This document shows, one piece after another, positions 7,107 through 14,957 of a stretch of DNA of 28,989 nucleotides (position 1 is the stretch's first letter; every line of letters begins with the position of its first letter). The translations under genes and the position numbers were made by a program. Location of the stretch: assembly GCA_001791115.1 (NCBI GenBank), contig MGDZ01000067.1:1-28989 (forward strand). Direction: 5' to 3'. Under the pieces are notes generated by a model. That model did not search any database, was not told the origin of the DNA, and saw nothing but the letters and a program-made list of their open reading frames with translations. This stretch comes from Candidatus Uhrbacteria bacterium RIFCSPHIGHO2_02_FULL_57_19. GTDB taxonomy: Bacteria; Patescibacteriota; Patescibacteriia; 2-12-FULL-57-11.

Positions 7107-7925
7107 ATGGAGGACATCCTCTACCCGTCCAAAATAAACATCGTCGAAGGAAAGGAAGCCAACACGGCCACCCTGGTGGTCGAACCGCTTTTTCATGGTT
7201 ATGGAACCACCGTGGGCAACGCCCTTCGGCGGGTTCTGCTGTCGTCCCTTCCCGGTTCGGCGGTAACCGCCGTGAAAGTAAAAGGGGTTCAGCACGAATT
7301 TTCGACCATTCCCAACGTTAAGGAAGACGTTTTGGAGATCATTCTCAACCTTAAACAACTCCGCTTGGTCAGTCACAATGACGAGCCGGTCAAACTCAGA
7401 CTTACGATTGCCGGAGAAAAGAAAGTCACGGCCAAGGATATCGAACCGACGGCTGATGTGGAAATAGTTAATCCCAAACTGCTTATCGCCACGCTGACCG
7501 ATCCCAAGGCGGAGTTGGAAATGGAAATTACCGTGGAACGAGGACGGGGCTACGTGCCCACCGAGGAACGGCCCAAAGAGAAATTGGAGCTGGGCACCAT
7601 CGCCGTGGATGCCTTGTTCTCGCCGGTTCGCAATGTCGGTTTTCGGGTGGAGAACGTTCGCGTCGGCGACATTACTAACTTTGACAAGCTGCTTCTCGAA
7701 GTGGAGACGGACGGATCGATCTCTTCGGAGGATGCCGTCCGGGCCGCCACGGAGATTCTGATTAAGCATTTCAATCTCGTGATGGGCATGGGCGGCGAGA
7801 CAGAAACCGCGGTTTCCGAAGAGCCGTCGCCGGAGGTTGAAAAGTCGGAAGAAACTGAGGCACCAAGCGAGACAGAAGAGCCGGAGGCGCCAAAAAAGAA
7901 ACGAGCTTCCAAAAAGAAGGCATGA
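7107..7925 (+). CDS. rpoA: RNA polymerase alpha subunit lacking the C-terminal domain
   Basis: The alpha subunit dimerises to scaffold beta and beta-prime. The N-terminal domain is complete in residues 1-226: GYGTTVGNALRRVLLSSLPG (31-50), DVLEIILNLK, ERGRGYVPTEE and the final helix DAVRAATEILIKHFN. The helix-hairpin-helix alpha-CTD, which normally binds UP elements and activators, is absent. Instead residues 229-261 are glutamate-rich and 263-271 are lysine-rich (APKKKRASKKKA). Total length is 272 aa against about 315-330 normally. The ATG at 7107 gives the standard N-terminus; an upstream in-frame ATG at 7041 overlaps rpsD. CCTCC (7101-7105) and GGAGG (7109-7113) form a tiny palindrome around the start codon. 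Confidence 0.96.
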   Translation: MEDILYPSKINIVEGKEANTATLVVEPLFHGYGTTVGNALRRVLLSSLPGSAVTAVKVKGVQHEFSTIPNVKEDVLEIILNLKQLRLVSHNDEPVKLRLTIAGEKKVTAKDIEPTADVEIVNPKLLIATLTDPKAELEMEITVERGRGYVPTEERPKEKLELGTIAVDALFSPVRNVGFRVENVRVGDITNFDKLLLEVETDGSISSEDAVRAATEILIKHFNLVMGMGGETETAVSEEPSPEVEKSEETEAPSETEEPEAPKKKRASKKKA

Positions 7926-7926
7926 T

Positions 7927-8277
7927 ATGCGTCATCGCAAGGTCGGAAAAAAATTAGGACGCACCACCGGTCCCAGAGAGGCCCTGCTTCGGAATCTGGC
8001 CACCTCGGTCATTCTTTACGAACGCGTCCGGACAACCAAGGCCAAAGCCCGGGCCGTTCGTCCGTTGGTTGAAGATCTGGTTACCATCGGCAAAACCCCG
8101 GGTATACCAGCCCGACGCAGGTTGACGGCGATTCTCCGGACCGAGGGCGCAGTGCGCAAGGTTGTCGAGGTTCTAGGTCCGCGTTACCGCGACCGGCGCG
8201 GCGGCTATACCCGAGTGACAAAAATCGGTCGCCGACAGGGGGACGCCGCCGAAATTGTCCAGATTGAATTTGTATGA
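7927..8277 (+). CDS. rplQ: 50S ribosomal protein L17
   Basis: L17 is located near the exit of the peptide tunnel on the large subunit. The 116-aa product starts MRHRKVGKKLGRTTGPREAL and has the typical LLRNLATSVILYERVRTT and TKAKARAVRPLVEDLVT segments, then the GGYTRVTKIGRRQGDAA end. The start at 7927 lies one base after the rpoA TGA. An in-frame ATG at 7837 would add 30 mainly basic residues, but that stretch overlaps the rpoA tail in another frame and is not part of L17. Its last four bases overlap rplM. Confidence 0.97.
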   Translation: MRHRKVGKKLGRTTGPREALLRNLATSVILYERVRTTKAKARAVRPLVEDLVTIGKTPGIPARRRLTAILRTEGAVRKVVEVLGPRYRDRRGGYTRVTKIGRRQGDAAEIVQIEFV

Positions 8278-8633
8278 TAGCGGTTAAGCGCGAAACGCAT
8301 CAAATCGACGCCCGAGGCAAGGCGTCAGGCCGCCTGGCCAGCCAGGTGGCTATTCTCCTGATGGGAAAAAATAAGCCGACCTACATACAAAACGTGGATG
8401 CCGGAGAATTCGTCGAAGTGACTAATGCCTCGGCCCTCAAGTTTACCGGCAAGAAGATCGAGCAGAAGCAGTACAAATGGTCGGCCGGCTACCCGGGAGG
8501 TCTTCACGCCCGATCTGTAAAAAGCGTTTTCGAGAAGGATCCCGGCGAGGTCCTGCGCCGCGCCGTCTACAATATGTTGCCGCGAAACTCCTTCCGCGTG
8601 CCGCGAATGAGGCGTTTGAAGATCACGAAATAG
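8274..8633 (+). CDS. rplM: 50S ribosomal protein L13, short form
   Basis: L13 is an early-assembling large-subunit protein. This 119-aa version has the core IDARGKASGRLASQVAILLM, FTGKKIEQKQYKWSAGYPGG and MLPRNSFRVPRMRRLKI, and ends there, about 20 residues short of the ~142-aa E. coli protein. The truncation affects only the C-terminal tail. The start overlaps the rplQ stop as ATGA, indicating translational coupling. It is followed by rpsI after one base, the usual rplM-rpsI pair, here joined to the alpha operon. Confidence 0.96.
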   Translation: MIAVKRETHQIDARGKASGRLASQVAILLMGKNKPTYIQNVDAGEFVEVTNASALKFTGKKIEQKQYKWSAGYPGGLHARSVKSVFEKDPGEVLRRAVYNMLPRNSFRVPRMRRLKITK

Positions 8634-8634
8634 T

Positions 8635-9192
8635 ATGCCAACGAAAAAATCTACAACCTCCAAACCCCCCGCGGACAAGCCAGCCAAAGCGGTGTCTGCC
8701 AAGAAACCAACGGCGAAGGTCGCGGCAAAAAAGAAGGCCGCTCCGAAAGAGGAGGCGGAAATCCGCAAAATTTCAGAGGCGCCGACGGAGGAGGAATCGC
8801 GCCGCGATTATCTCCGGGGAATTGGCCGTCGCAAGGAATCCGTGGCTTTGGTTCGTCTTTATAAAAACGGATCGGGAAAGATCGTCGTCAACAATCGCGA
8901 TTTCGCCCAGTACTTCCCGGTTTTCGAACTTCAGCAGATCGTCAAATCTGCGACCACGACCGTTGGACAGGTCGATAAGGTTGATATTTCGGTAAAGGTT
9001 ATGGGAGGCGGTATTCGCGGACAGGCGGACGCGGTGCGGCTCGGCATCTCCCGGGCTTTGATCGGCCTGAACCCGACCTTCCGACGGAGCTTGAAAAAAG
9101 TAGGATTTCTCACGCGCGATGCTCGGGTCAAGGAACGAAAGAAATACGGCCTCAAACGCGCCCGCCGTGCTCCGCAGTTCGCCAAGCGGTAA
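8635..9192 (+). CDS. rpsI: 30S ribosomal protein S9 with a long Lys/Ala-rich N-terminal extension
   Basis: S9 sits in the 30S head, and its C-terminal arginine touches P-site tRNA. Of 185 aa, the conserved S9 domain starts near residue 60 (RGIGRRKESVALVRLYKNGS) and ends with the typical KKYGLKRARRAPQFAKR. Residues 1-55 are a low-complexity lysine-, alanine-, proline- and then glutamate-rich extension absent from ordinary ~130-aa S9. No other start codon lies in frame between 8635 and the core, so the extension appears real. It is the last gene of the operon, followed by a repeat and a strong terminator. Confidence 0.96.
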   Translation: MPTKKSTTSKPPADKPAKAVSAKKPTAKVAAKKKAAPKEEAEIRKISEAPTEEESRRDYLRGIGRRKESVALVRLYKNGSGKIVVNNRDFAQYFPVFELQQIVKSATTTVGQVDKVDISVKVMGGGIRGQADAVRLGISRALIGLNPTFRRSLKKVGFLTRDARVKERKKYGLKRARRAPQFAKR

Positions 9193-9199
9193 AACCTTT

Positions 9200-9245
9200 G
9201 TCGTCCTGAGTTTATCTGCCTGTCCGGTAGGCAGGTCGAAGGATC
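9200..9245 (+). repeat. small dispersed-type element with internal hairpin
   Basis: GTCGTCCTGAG (9200-9210) and GTCGAAGGATC (9235-9245) match the two ends of the widespread short motif GTCATCCTGAG...GTCGAAGGATC that I recall from many Patescibacteria genomes. Between them is a hairpin, CTGCCT (9216-9221) with AGGCAG (9229-9234). The element fills the rpsI-flippase gap just before a terminator. The family link is from memory and was not checked. Confidence 0.5.
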
Positions 9246-9271
9246 CCGTCCCGCTTAATGGGACGGGTTTT
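9245..9271 (+). terminator. intrinsic terminator of the ribosomal protein operon
   Basis: CCCGTCCC (9245-9252) pairs perfectly with GGGACGGG (9260-9267) around GCTTAAT and is followed by TTTT. This GC-rich 8-bp stem with a direct U-tract closes the infA-rpsI operon and separates it from the polysaccharide cluster. Confidence 0.85.
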
Positions 9272-9315
9272 AGATTGAAGAACGGGCGTTTTTGTGGGAA
9301 GATGAGGATATTGTT

Positions 9316-10776
9316 ATGGAACACCGGACGGACCGAATTGTGAGAAACACCGCGCTCTATACGAGTGCGGTTATCGGGCAAAAGACCCTGTCTTTTTTGT
9401 ATTTTTGGTTCCTGTCCAGCCATTTCGGTCCGGCTGATCTGGGCGGTTATCTGCGGATGCTTTCCTTAGTCGGGCTGTTTTCCATCGGGATCGATTTGGG
9501 TACGACGGCGATTCTTACTCGCGAGGGAGCGCGGCATGAGGCAGATGCCCTGCGGATGATAAAAAATGTGCTGGCTCTCAAGATACCTCTGGCCATCCTC
9601 ACCGCGGCGGCTCTTTCCTTCACGGTGATCCGCACTTGGCCTTTCGGTGTTTTGTTCCTTCCGGTTGCCGTTGGTATTCTGCTCTCCGACGCCTTTACCA
9701 CCTCTTTTTTCGCCGGTCTTCGCGCCAGACAAGCCCTCTCCTACGAGGCGGCGGTCTTGGTGCTTTTTCAGATCATCGTTTTCGCATCGGGCGTGGCTCT
9801 GACTCTGGCCACCGGAGATCTGCGGCTGGTTATGGCCGCTCTTCTCTTTGGGAGTCTTTTCGGTTTGGTTTTCATGGGCTGGGCGGTGCGTCGAGTCTAT
9901 GGCGCTCTGCCCTGGCCGTCGTTTGACCGGGCAACGATTCGGCATCTGATGAGTCTGGTTCCGGCGTTTGCCGGAGGAATAATCTTCACCAAGATTTATG
10001 CCGTGGCCGACGTGACACTTTTGGGTTACCTGGCCGGTGATCGGGAAGTCGGTCTCTACAGCGTTCCAGCCAAGGTCGTCACCGCCCTCCAGTCGTTGCT
10101 CCCGGGAGCTTTTGCCGCCGCCATTTACCCTTCCATGGCCAATTATTTTTCAACAGCGCCGGAGAAACTGAAGACGCTTTTCGAAAAAAGCGCCGGGTAT
10201 CTTCTGATTCTGGCTCTGCCTATTGCCACGGGCTTGACCCTGCTGGCTGGGAAGATTCTGGCGGTCATCTGGCCTAACTACCAGGATGCCCGAGCGGCCT
10301 TTGTGGCCATCATGCTCGGTCTGCCTTTTATGTTTCTCTCCTTTCCAACGGGATCGCTTTTGAATGCCTCCGGGCGTGAAAAAAGAAATACCGGAAACCG
10401 GGCGGCGGTTACGGTTGCCAACATTCTGCTTAACCTTCTTTTGATTCCGAAAATGGGAGTGGTTGGGGCGGCGGTGACTTTCACCGTATCAAACATTCTG
10501 CTCCTGTCGCTGGATCTGGCGGTTGTTCTGCGATTGGTGTCGGTGGACCTTCGCGCAATTCTGAATCTGTTCTGGAAAGGAATGGCCGCCTCGGCGGTTA
10601 TGGCCGCCGCGATAATTCTTTTGCGGGAAAGGATTCCCTTGCCTGTAATGATTGTTCTAGGAGCCGTCGTCTATTCCATATCGGCGGCGGCGTTGCGCCT
10701 GATAAGTCGGGAAGAGTGGCGCGCGCTTCTCGGCCTGATTCGCCGGCGCGAACCGTCGGCGGCCGCGGAGATATGA
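9316..10776 (+). CDS. Wzx-like polysaccharide flippase (PST/MATE-like family)
   Basis: This 486-aa multi-pass membrane protein has about 12-14 hydrophobic segments. It begins with a short polar N-terminus and the RNTALYTSAVIGQKTLSFLY helix typical of the polysaccharide transporter (PST) family. Such proteins flip undecaprenyl-linked oligosaccharides across the cytoplasmic membrane. The neighbouring glycosyltransferases and O-antigen ligase support that role. The ATG at 9316 has GAGG eight bases upstream, so it is preferred over the in-frame ATG at 9292. The stop overlaps the next gene as ATGA. The exact substrate cannot be told from sequence. Confidence 0.88.
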   Translation: MEHRTDRIVRNTALYTSAVIGQKTLSFLYFWFLSSHFGPADLGGYLRMLSLVGLFSIGIDLGTTAILTREGARHEADALRMIKNVLALKIPLAILTAAALSFTVIRTWPFGVLFLPVAVGILLSDAFTTSFFAGLRARQALSYEAAVLVLFQIIVFASGVALTLATGDLRLVMAALLFGSLFGLVFMGWAVRRVYGALPWPSFDRATIRHLMSLVPAFAGGIIFTKIYAVADVTLLGYLAGDREVGLYSVPAKVVTALQSLLPGAFAAAIYPSMANYFSTAPEKLKTLFEKSAGYLLILALPIATGLTLLAGKILAVIWPNYQDARAAFVAIMLGLPFMFLSFPTGSLLNASGREKRNTGNRAAVTVANILLNLLLIPKMGVVGAAVTFTVSNILLLSLDLAVVLRLVSVDLRAILNLFWKGMAASAVMAAAIILLRERIPLPVMIVLGAVVYSISAAALRLISREEWRALLGLIRRREPSAAAEI

Positions 10777-11903
10777 AACGGATGCTTTTGGTTACTCTAG
10801 ATTTCCCGCCGCTCCGGGGAGGAGTGGCCAGATATTACGCCGGATTGCTGGGCGCGTTTCCCCCGGAATCAGTCGCGGTTCTGGCTGAACCCGCGCCCGA
10901 AGACGAAAAGTTCGACGTCGTGGCGCCGTACCGAGTTATCCGAAAACGGATACTGGGACGCCTTTGGCCGCGGTGGAAATGGGTCTGGTTGAGGATCATG
11001 AGGGTACGCCGGCGGACTCCATTTGAAGTTCTCTTGGTCGGGCAGGTTCTTCCACTGGGTTATGCGGCGCTGACGCTTCGATTGTTGTTCCGGATTTCCT
11101 ACGTCGTTTTTGTTCACGGACTCGACCTTCTGTCAGCCAGACGCTCACCATGGAAGCGATTTTGGGCCGAGCGCATCTTGCGCGGGGCGTCGCTGGTCGT
11201 GGCCAACAGCGGCTGGACCAAGGCCAGGGCGTTGGAGTTCGGAGCGCGCGATGGACGGATCGAGATTATCCATCCCTGCCCCAGAGCGCGGCCCCTTGAT
11301 CGCGGTTCCGTGGAGCGGATCATCAGCCGCTGGAATTTAGCCGGCAAGCGGGTTATTCTTTCGGTCGGCCGCCTGGTTTCCCGCAAAGGGCACGACATGA
11401 TGATCGAGGCGCTTCCTGATATCATTCGATCACATCCAAGTGTCATATGGATCGTGGTTGGCGACGGGCCCGAAGGCGAGCGATTGCGTCACGCGGTATC
11501 AAAGCGTGCCTTGGCGAATCATGTAGTTTTCACCAATGTTCTGAATGATGAGGATCTTGCCGCGGCGTACGCGGCAGCTGACGTATTTGTTTTGCCAACG
11601 CGAGAAGAGGAGTACGATGCTGAAGGTTTTGGACTTGTTTTTCTTGAAGCGGGAGCCGCTGGAGTCTCCGTTGTCGCGGGCCGAGGTGGGGGAGTTGACG
11701 AAGCGGTTGTTGACGGAGTCACCGGGTTACTCATCGATCCGCGCGATCCGATTGCCATCGCCAGAGCGGTGAATCGGATTCTTTCGGATAAGGAACTTGC
11801 GCGACGCATGGGAGATTCGGGACGATCAAGAGTTGAGAATCATTTTCAATGGTTACAACAGTCCTCAAAATTGGAATCCTCAATCAAACAAACAGTTTCA
11901 TAG
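10773..11903 (+). CDS. GT4-family (GT-B) glycosyltransferase
   Basis: This 376-aa protein has two Rossmann halves. The N-terminal half begins MKRMLLVTLDFPPLRGGVAR, the usual opening that binds the acceptor. The C-terminal nucleotide-sugar half contains ILSVGRLVSRKGHDMMIEAL, VVGDGPEGERL and the GT4 donor-binding motif EGFGLVFLEAGAAGV (E-x7-E). It would transfer a sugar from NDP-sugar to a lipid-linked glycan at the inner membrane face. The ATG at 10773 overlaps the flippase stop by four bases. The stop codon lies inside a perfect hairpin (11895-11918). Donor and acceptor are unknown. Confidence 0.9.
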   Translation: MKRMLLVTLDFPPLRGGVARYYAGLLGAFPPESVAVLAEPAPEDEKFDVVAPYRVIRKRILGRLWPRWKWVWLRIMRVRRRTPFEVLLVGQVLPLGYAALTLRLLFRISYVVFVHGLDLLSARRSPWKRFWAERILRGASLVVANSGWTKARALEFGARDGRIEIIHPCPRARPLDRGSVERIISRWNLAGKRVILSVGRLVSRKGHDMMIEALPDIIRSHPSVIWIVVGDGPEGERLRHAVSKRALANHVVFTNVLNDEDLAAAYAAADVFVLPTREEEYDAEGFGLVFLEAGAAGVSVVAGRGGGVDEAVVDGVTGLLIDPRDPIAIARAVNRILSDKELARRMGDSGRSRVENHFQWLQQSSKLESSIKQTVS

Positions 11904-11918
11904 TACATACTATGAAAC
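11895..11918. repeat. perfect hairpin spanning the GT4 stop codon
   Basis: GTTTCATAGT (11895-11904) and ACTATGAAAC (11909-11918) form a perfect 10-bp stem with loop ACAT. The TAG stop of the GT4 gene is inside the first arm. It is AT-rich with no T-tract and sits directly before a second hairpin. Confidence 0.7.
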
Positions 11919-11921
11919 CGC

Positions 11922-11947
11922 GGTTCCATGGACTAGACCATGGAACC
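11922..11947. repeat. second perfect hairpin overlapping a potential start of the GT2 gene
   Basis: GGTTCCATGG (11922-11931) and CCATGGAACC (11938-11947) form a perfect 10-bp stem with loop ACTAGA. The second arm covers an in-frame ATG at 11940, which would be hidden if the hairpin forms; the next ATG is 11964. Sequence differs from the preceding hairpin but length and design are the same. Confidence 0.7.
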
Positions 11948-11963
11948 AGCTGCTTCTAAAAGC

Positions 11964-12677
11964 ATGTCCACTGTAAGCGTCATCATTCCCGCATTTAATT
12001 CTTCTGCCACCATCCATCGATGCCTGGATACCGTTTTTGCGCAGACACTCACGGATATCGAGGTGATCATCGTAGACGACGGTTCCACCGACGAAACAGT
12101 GCGGATTATCGAAGAGTTCGGAGACCGCCTGACAATCATCCGTGAGCCGCACGCCGGCGCCGCTGCGGCTCGGAATCAAGGAGCGAAAGTCTCCTCGGCT
12201 CCGTTTCTTTTTTTCTGCGATGCTGATCTGGAGCTGGATCCGCGGATACTGGAGAAGATGACCAATGTCGCGAATAAGCGCCCGGATGTCTCCTTTGTCT
12301 ACTGTGGATTTGAGTGGGGCGGCAAAATCTTTGGCATGCGCCCATACCAGCCGCCATGGTTGGTTCGCCAAAATTACATCTCAACCATGAGTCTTATCAG
12401 ACGCGAAGACTTTCCCGGTTTCGACCCAAACCTTATGCGATTTCAGGATTGGGATCTTTGGCTAACTATGATGGAACGCGGAAAACGCGGCATAGGAATT
12501 CCTGAAGTTCTGTTCCACGTGCAAGACGCTCCCAGTTCGCTTTCCCGTCGCGGCGGAATCTCAAGATTGGTCGCCACTTGGAAGGTGCGCCGAAAACATC
12601 ATCTCCGAATGCGCCTGTCGGATATTTTTACCGCAGTGAAAGAGAGTTTTTTGGGATTATTTAATCGCCGGGTATGA
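11964..12677 (+). CDS. GT2-family glycosyltransferase
   Basis: This 237-aa GT-A enzyme begins STVSVIIPAFNSSATIHRCL, the canonical GT2 opening. The nucleotide-binding DDGS motif is at residues 38-41, the DxD-type metal site D86-A-D88 is in FFCDADLEL, and QDWD at 161-164 occupies the place of the catalytic ED/QxxRW-like region. It would add one sugar to a growing glycan in the cytoplasm. I prefer the ATG at 11964 because it gives the usual length before VSVIIP and escapes the hairpin; an ATG at 11940 would add eight residues. It overlaps the next gene by four bases (ATGA). The donor is not predictable. Confidence 0.88.
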   Translation: MSTVSVIIPAFNSSATIHRCLDTVFAQTLTDIEVIIVDDGSTDETVRIIEEFGDRLTIIREPHAGAAAARNQGAKVSSAPFLFFCDADLELDPRILEKMTNVANKRPDVSFVYCGFEWGGKIFGMRPYQPPWLVRQNYISTMSLIRREDFPGFDPNLMRFQDWDLWLTMMERGKRGIGIPEVLFHVQDAPSSLSRRGGISRLVATWKVRRKHHLRMRLSDIFTAVKESFLGLFNRRV

Positions 12678-13525
12678 TTGATGTTTCGGTGATTATCGTC
12701 AGTTGGAACACGCGCGAGCTGCTGGGTCGTTGTTTGAAGTCGCTTTTCGAGCAAACGCACGGCGTGTCATTCGAGGTGTTCGTCGTGGAAAACGCGTCAT
12801 CTGACGATTCGGCAGAGATGGTGAGGAGTGAGTTTACGCAGGTGAATCTTATCGCGAATGACGCGAATCTTGGTTTTGCCCGCGCCAATAATCAAGCGAT
12901 TGCCGAAGCGAAAGGGGAGTGCGTTCTACTTCTCAATCCGGACACGGAATTGATTGATGACGGGATTTCGAACCTCGTTGCCGTGGCGCGTAAACATCCC
13001 GAAGCCGGCATCGTGGGCGGAAAAATCCTGAATCCCGATCGGTCGATCCAGGCATCCGTGCGGCGATTTCCGACACTGTGCTCGCAGGTGCTAATCACGC
13101 TGAAATTCCATCACGCCTTTCCCGATATTCCGTGTCTGCGCCGTTACTTTGCGAATGATGTCAATCCAGAAAGCGAGCAGTCGGCGGATCAGGTCATGGG
13201 CGCTTTTTTTCTGATTTCGCGGCAAGCGCTTAACATAGTAGGTACGCTCGACGAACGTTTTTTCATCTGGTTTGAAGAAGTTGATTATTGCAAGCGAGTA
13301 GTCAATGCTGGACTAAAAGTGCTTTATACGCCAGTCGCTCAAGTTGTCCATCACGGCGGAGAAAGTTTTGCCCAAGTATTTGCTTTGAAAAAGCAGAAAA
13401 TGTTCAATGCCAGTTTGGCAAAATACATGCGAAAACATTTTGGAAGGCGCGCTTGGCTGGCCATCCAGATTCTTCGTCCCGTATCACTCTTACTCGCCTG
13501 GTTTTCAGGTTTCGTTCATGGTTAA
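12674..13525 (+). CDS. GT2-family glycosyltransferase, rhamnosyltransferase-like
   Basis: This 283-aa protein begins DVSVIIVSWNTRELLGRCL and has VVENASSDDS (38-47), the NLGFARANNQA stretch typical of WbbL/rhamnosyltransferase-type GT2 enzymes, and LLLNPDTEL holding the DxD-like NPD at 88-90. Towards the C-terminus, GAFFLISR and FIWFEEVDYCKR give the acidic catalytic region, followed by a VVHHGGESF metal-site-like histidine pair. It probably adds a deoxysugar such as rhamnose, but this rests on family resemblance only. Start and stop both overlap neighbours (ATGA upstream; eight bases with the ligase downstream), so it is tightly coupled within the cluster. Confidence 0.88.
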   Translation: MIDVSVIIVSWNTRELLGRCLKSLFEQTHGVSFEVFVVENASSDDSAEMVRSEFTQVNLIANDANLGFARANNQAIAEAKGECVLLLNPDTELIDDGISNLVAVARKHPEAGIVGGKILNPDRSIQASVRRFPTLCSQVLITLKFHHAFPDIPCLRRYFANDVNPESEQSADQVMGAFFLISRQALNIVGTLDERFFIWFEEVDYCKRVVNAGLKVLYTPVAQVVHHGGESFAQVFALKKQKMFNASLAKYMRKHFGRRAWLAIQILRPVSLLLAWFSGFVHG

Positions 13526-14957
13526 ACTTTTCAGTCTTTCTTTTCTTCTCACGATCGCGGCCTACGGGCTGTCGTTTTTGAGCGTCCGGATTCCACTCGT
13601 AGACACTATTATTTCAGCGGCTGCCGCCCTCGCGGCAGTTGCCCTCTTTAGGAAATCAGTCGTCTGGGGTGTTTCGTTTGTTCTGGCGGAGCTTGTCTTT
13701 GGTTCATTCGGAAGAGTGTTTGTGCTTGATCTCGGGACGCTGGCGCTTTCTGCGCGGCAACTTATCTTTCTCGTCGCGCTCGGATTTTCCATGGCAGCGC
13801 TGTTGGATTTAAAAAAACGCCAAGGCATCCGGCAGACGACTTTGTGGCCAATTGGGCTGGTCATTGCCTTTTTGGGGTATGGTGTCCTTCGAGGTATCAT
13901 TGCTGGGAATACACTCGAAAATGTCATCGGAGACGCGAACGGCTACCTTCCGCTTTTCCTCGCGCCCATCTTTATTCTGGCGGCAAAAGAGGATGGGGGG
14001 ATACGGAAGATTTTGTTTGTAATTTTTGGCGTCTCGGCTGCGCTCTCTGTTCTTACCTTCGCCGTGCTTTGGATATTCACCCACGACCTGCCAGAACCAG
14101 TCCTGCGGGCAATCTACACCTGGATTCGTGACGAGCGGATCGGAGAGATTACTCGCGCGCCGGGAGGATTTTACCGGGTGTTTTTTCAATCGCATGTCTG
14201 GTCGCTCGTCGGCTATTTCCTGGCGTTGGGGTATCACGAATCAATTACAAAAAAGGCGCGGGCTCTTCCTGCGCTTGTGGTGGTCCTCGCCGCGGGGACG
14301 CTTCTGGTGAGTTTTTCACGAGCATTTTGGCTGGCGCAGGCAACGGGATTGGTCGTCGGCGGTGGTTTGATCATTGCTTTTAAACATCTTCGATCCAAAG
14401 GATGGCGCGCGTTGAGCGGGACGGCTCTGCTCACCGTTCTCGGGTTTCTGCTGGCTCTGGGTATAACAAGATCAGTCGGCGGCGTTTTGGCACCGCGCTT
14501 GCTCAGCGTGAGCGGTGAGGCGGCGGCCGACAGCCGTTGGAATCTTCTGCCGGTGATGTGGAAGGCTATCGGCAAACATCCGATGCTCGGATACGGTTTT
14601 GGCAAGGAACTGACCTATACCACGCGCGATCCGCGGCTCATCGCGCAGAATGGAACAGACCAGTACACCACCTACTCCTTCGAGTGGGGCTATCTCGACT
14701 TTTGGCTGAAGATGGGACTCGGCGGTCTCGTTGCTTATCTCCTCCTTATTGGCTGGATCATTCGCGATTTGTGGCTAAGACTGCGCGGCGAAGGCAGTAG
14801 AAGTAATCAGAACACCTGGCAGACCGTCGGGATTTTGTCCGGCTTTATAGCTCTCGTCGTAGTTCATGCCTTCAGCCCGTATCTGAATCACCCTCTGGGA
14901 ATCGGATTCCTACTCTTGACTTGGGGTTACGCCAATCACCCCACCAACGTCTCTTAG
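13518..14957 (+). CDS. O-antigen ligase / Wzy-type polymerase family membrane protein
   Basis: This 479-aa protein has many transmembrane helices. In the second half a periplasmic-loop signature appears: DSRWNLLPVMWKAIGKHP followed by MLGYGFGKELTY, typical of the Wzy_C / O-antigen ligase family, which joins lipid-linked glycans to an acceptor or polymerises them outside the membrane. The ATG at 13518 overlaps the preceding stop and starts directly with the first hydrophobic helix; an in-frame start at 13407 would lie inside the previous gene. It ends the polysaccharide cluster. Its final codons, Asn-Val-Ser-stop, are in the left arm of the inverted repeat shared with fmt. Ligase versus polymerase cannot be settled. 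Confidence 0.87.
   Translation: MVKLFSLSFLLTIAAYGLSFLSVRIPLVDTIISAAAALAAVALFRKSVVWGVSFVLAELVFGSFGRVFVLDLGTLALSARQLIFLVALGFSMAALLDLKKRQGIRQTTLWPIGLVIAFLGYGVLRGIIAGNTLENVIGDANGYLPLFLAPIFILAAKEDGGIRKILFVIFGVSAALSVLTFAVLWIFTHDLPEPVLRAIYTWIRDERIGEITRAPGGFYRVFFQSHVWSLVGYFLALGYHESITKKARALPALVVVLAAGTLLVSFSRAFWLAQATGLVVGGGLIIAFKHLRSKGWRALSGTALLTVLGFLLALGITRSVGGVLAPRLLSVSGEAAADSRWNLLPVMWKAIGKHPMLGYGFGKELTYTTRDPRLIAQNGTDQYTTYSFEWGYLDFWLKMGLGGLVAYLLLIGWIIRDLWLRLRGEGSRSNQNTWQTVGILSGFIALVVVHAFSPYLNHPLGIGFLLLTWGYANHPTNVS

Noticed and set aside
7837..7926. Upstream in-frame start that would add 30 basic residues to L17
   Set aside because: The stretch is the rpoA tail read in another frame; L17 proteins begin MRHRK at 7927, directly after the rpoA stop.
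13407..13517. 37-residue upstream extension of the O-antigen ligase
   Set aside because: It lies inside the preceding glycosyltransferase gene and is not hydrophobic; translation from 13518 starts with the first membrane helix.
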